A DNA stretch of 7,906 bases from Gemmatimonadota bacterium (GTDB taxonomy: Bacteria; Gemmatimonadota; Gemmatimonadetes; Gemmatimonadales; Gemmatimonadaceae): contig JAQBQC010000062.1 in assembly GCA_028287205.1 (NCBI GenBank), positions 1 through 7,906 of the forward strand. Direction: 5' to 3'. The position numbers were made by a program, and so were the translations under genes. The notes beneath the pieces are model-generated. The model made no database searches, was not told where the DNA came from, and saw only the letters and a list, made by a program, of their open reading frames with translations. The stretch's first letter is position 1. Each line of letters begins with the position of its first letter. Below are positions 7,255 through 7,906 of the stretch, in pieces.

Positions 7255-7736
7255 CGAGCGTGCACGAGGGCGCGCTCGACACCGAGCGCGTTGCGCTCAA
7301 GGAGTGGGCGGTGCTCGTCGATGCGATGGCGCGGGGCGATCTCATCGTGATGATCCGCAAGGGTGGAATCCGCGAGAAGCGCGCGGGCTTCGATGTGAGG
7401 CACGATCGGTTCCTGCTCTATCCGACCTTCTTTCACGAGAAGCTGAACGAGCTCGATGCGCGCTTCCATCCGACGCTCGAGTCGGCGCACGCGAACAGGC
7501 CTCCTGAGGGAACGATCGAGCTGCGCTACGTCGCGAGCGTCGCCGCGGTCTGGCAGGTGACGGAGCTCGAGCGCCTGCGCGCGATTGACGCGGAGCATGG
7601 GCTCACCTGGGGAGCCGTCGAATCGCGCTTTCGCTATCGGGACGATCCGCGCGTGCACGTCGTCGCGGTGCGCCTGGCGACGCTCTCGTCGATGGCTTCG
7701 CTCCCGGAGGTCCGTCGCTACACCGGATGCGTGTAG
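7251..7736 (+). CDS. DUF1802 family protein, ending at an in-frame amber codon
   Basis: The 161-residue product belongs to DUF1802, a family without known function. Recognisable blocks are ALKEWAVLVDAMARG (about residues 15-29), IRKGGIREK (around 38-46) and DRFLLYPTFFHEK (around 53-65); basic and aromatic residues dominate these blocks. No signal peptide or membrane segment is seen. GTG at 7251 overlaps the SDR stop (GTGA) with an excellent AGGAG at 7238-7242, eight bases upstream, so the start is well supported. The C-terminus is odd: it stops in RRYTGCV at a TAG, and the same frame then continues with WVKLDEY. In DUF1802 proteins as I remember them, this point reads roughly GCxSWV, so the TAG may replace a sense codon and the full protein would be about 200 residues. 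The gene may therefore be truncated, read through, or affected by a sequence error. Confidence 0.85.
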   Translation: MTSVHEGALDTERVALKEWAVLVDAMARGDLIVMIRKGGIREKRAGFDVRHDRFLLYPTFFHEKLNELDARFHPTLESAHANRPPEGTIELRYVASVAAVWQVTELERLRAIDAEHGLTWGAVESRFRYRDDPRVHVVAVRLATLSSMASLPEVRRYTGCV

Positions 7737-7850
7737 TGGGTGAAGCTCGACGAATATGTGAGCGTGAGCGGCGCGATCCCTGTGATCGACGACGTCACCT
7801 TCGCGCCCCGCATGCGCGCCATCGAGAGCTCGCTTGGCGCCAGCGCGTAG
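7737..7850 (+). other. In-frame continuation of the DUF1802 gene after the TAG
   Basis: After the amber codon at 7734-7736 the same frame stays open for 37 more codons to a second TAG at 7848-7850. It reads WVKLDEYVSVSGAIPVIDD and on to GASA. In 33 of the 37 codons the third base is G or C, and many codons begin with G, as in the genes upstream. The peptide is balanced in acidic, hydrophobic and basic residues. This looks like the original C-terminus of the DUF1802 protein rather than spacer DNA. A separate 36-residue gene starting at GTG 7740 is possible but less likely, since no ribosome binding site is seen. Confidence 0.55.
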
Positions 7851-7906
7851 CGCGGCGAGAGCTCGCCCCTAGCGGCTCCGCGCCGCGAGCGCAGAGTCGA
7901 GCGTCG
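7851..7906 (+). terminator. Two weak hairpins, possible operon end
   Basis: The last 56 bases hold no plausible forward gene. Two short inverted repeats follow each other: GGCGA / TCGCC at 7854-7867 with a four-base loop, and GCGGC / GCCGC at 7872-7886 with a five-base loop. They lie directly behind the last stop of the operon. Neither is followed by a T-run, and such repeats arise easily in GC-rich DNA, so a terminator is only a weak suggestion. Confidence 0.15.

Noticed and set aside
7718..7906. Reverse-strand frame open from the right edge, ending APLTLTYSSSFTHYTHPV
   Set aside because: It could be the end of a convergent gene, but its codons share third positions with the forward DUF1802 frame and so mirror its bias. 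Fewer codons start with G, and the forward reading continues the DUF1802 protein sensibly.
1..7906. Defence system, mobile element, CRISPR array, tRNA or rRNA
   Set aside because: No transposase, integrase, nuclease, direct-repeat array or tRNA-like cloverleaf was seen; coding sequence fills nearly the whole window with uniform codon use.

Overview
The window is a dense, GC-rich stretch of bacterial chromosome with every gene on the + strand. Codons end almost always in G or C, and GTG starts are common. The sigma factor at the left edge has a region 3 of the 'LAEQTRSVRIPLNQ' type. From memory, that form resembles primary sigma factors of Gemmatimonadota and Bacteroidota; with the high GC content it suggests Gemmatimonadota or a relative. 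This placement is tentative, because no rRNA or marker gene is present to settle it.

Layout: (1) 1-561, the C-terminal part of a sigma-70 factor (regions 2.4 to 4), cut by the window edge. (2) 512-4469, a complete three-subunit glycolate oxidase, glcD-glcE-glcF: two FAD-binding subunits and one iron-sulfur subunit. (3) 4470-4502, a short AT-rich gap with a possible extended -10 promoter. (4) 4503-5186, a HAD-fold protein placed where a phosphoglycolate phosphatase would make sense, but with its catalytic acids replaced. (5) 5183-6256, a YgfZ-type folate-binding protein linked to Fe-S enzymes. (6) 6253-7254, an extended SDR (NAD-dependent epimerase/dehydratase or 3-beta-HSD-like). (7) 7251-7736, a DUF1802 protein whose reading frame continues in phase past an amber codon to 7850. 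(8) 7851-7906, a short non-coding tail with two weak hairpins.

The genes are packed as a translationally coupled operon. Five junctions are 4-base overlaps (four GTGA, one ATGA), and sigma and glcD appear to overlap by 50 bases. The common theme of the centre is glycolate oxidation to glyoxylate by GlcDEF, probably with YgfZ supporting the iron-sulfur clusters of GlcF or related enzymes. The HAD-like, SDR and DUF1802 proteins have no proven role in that pathway.

I see no mobile element, CRISPR array, RNA gene or clearly new multi-gene system. The two points most worth checking are the HAD-like protein without its nucleophilic Asp and the in-frame TAG in the DUF1802 gene.
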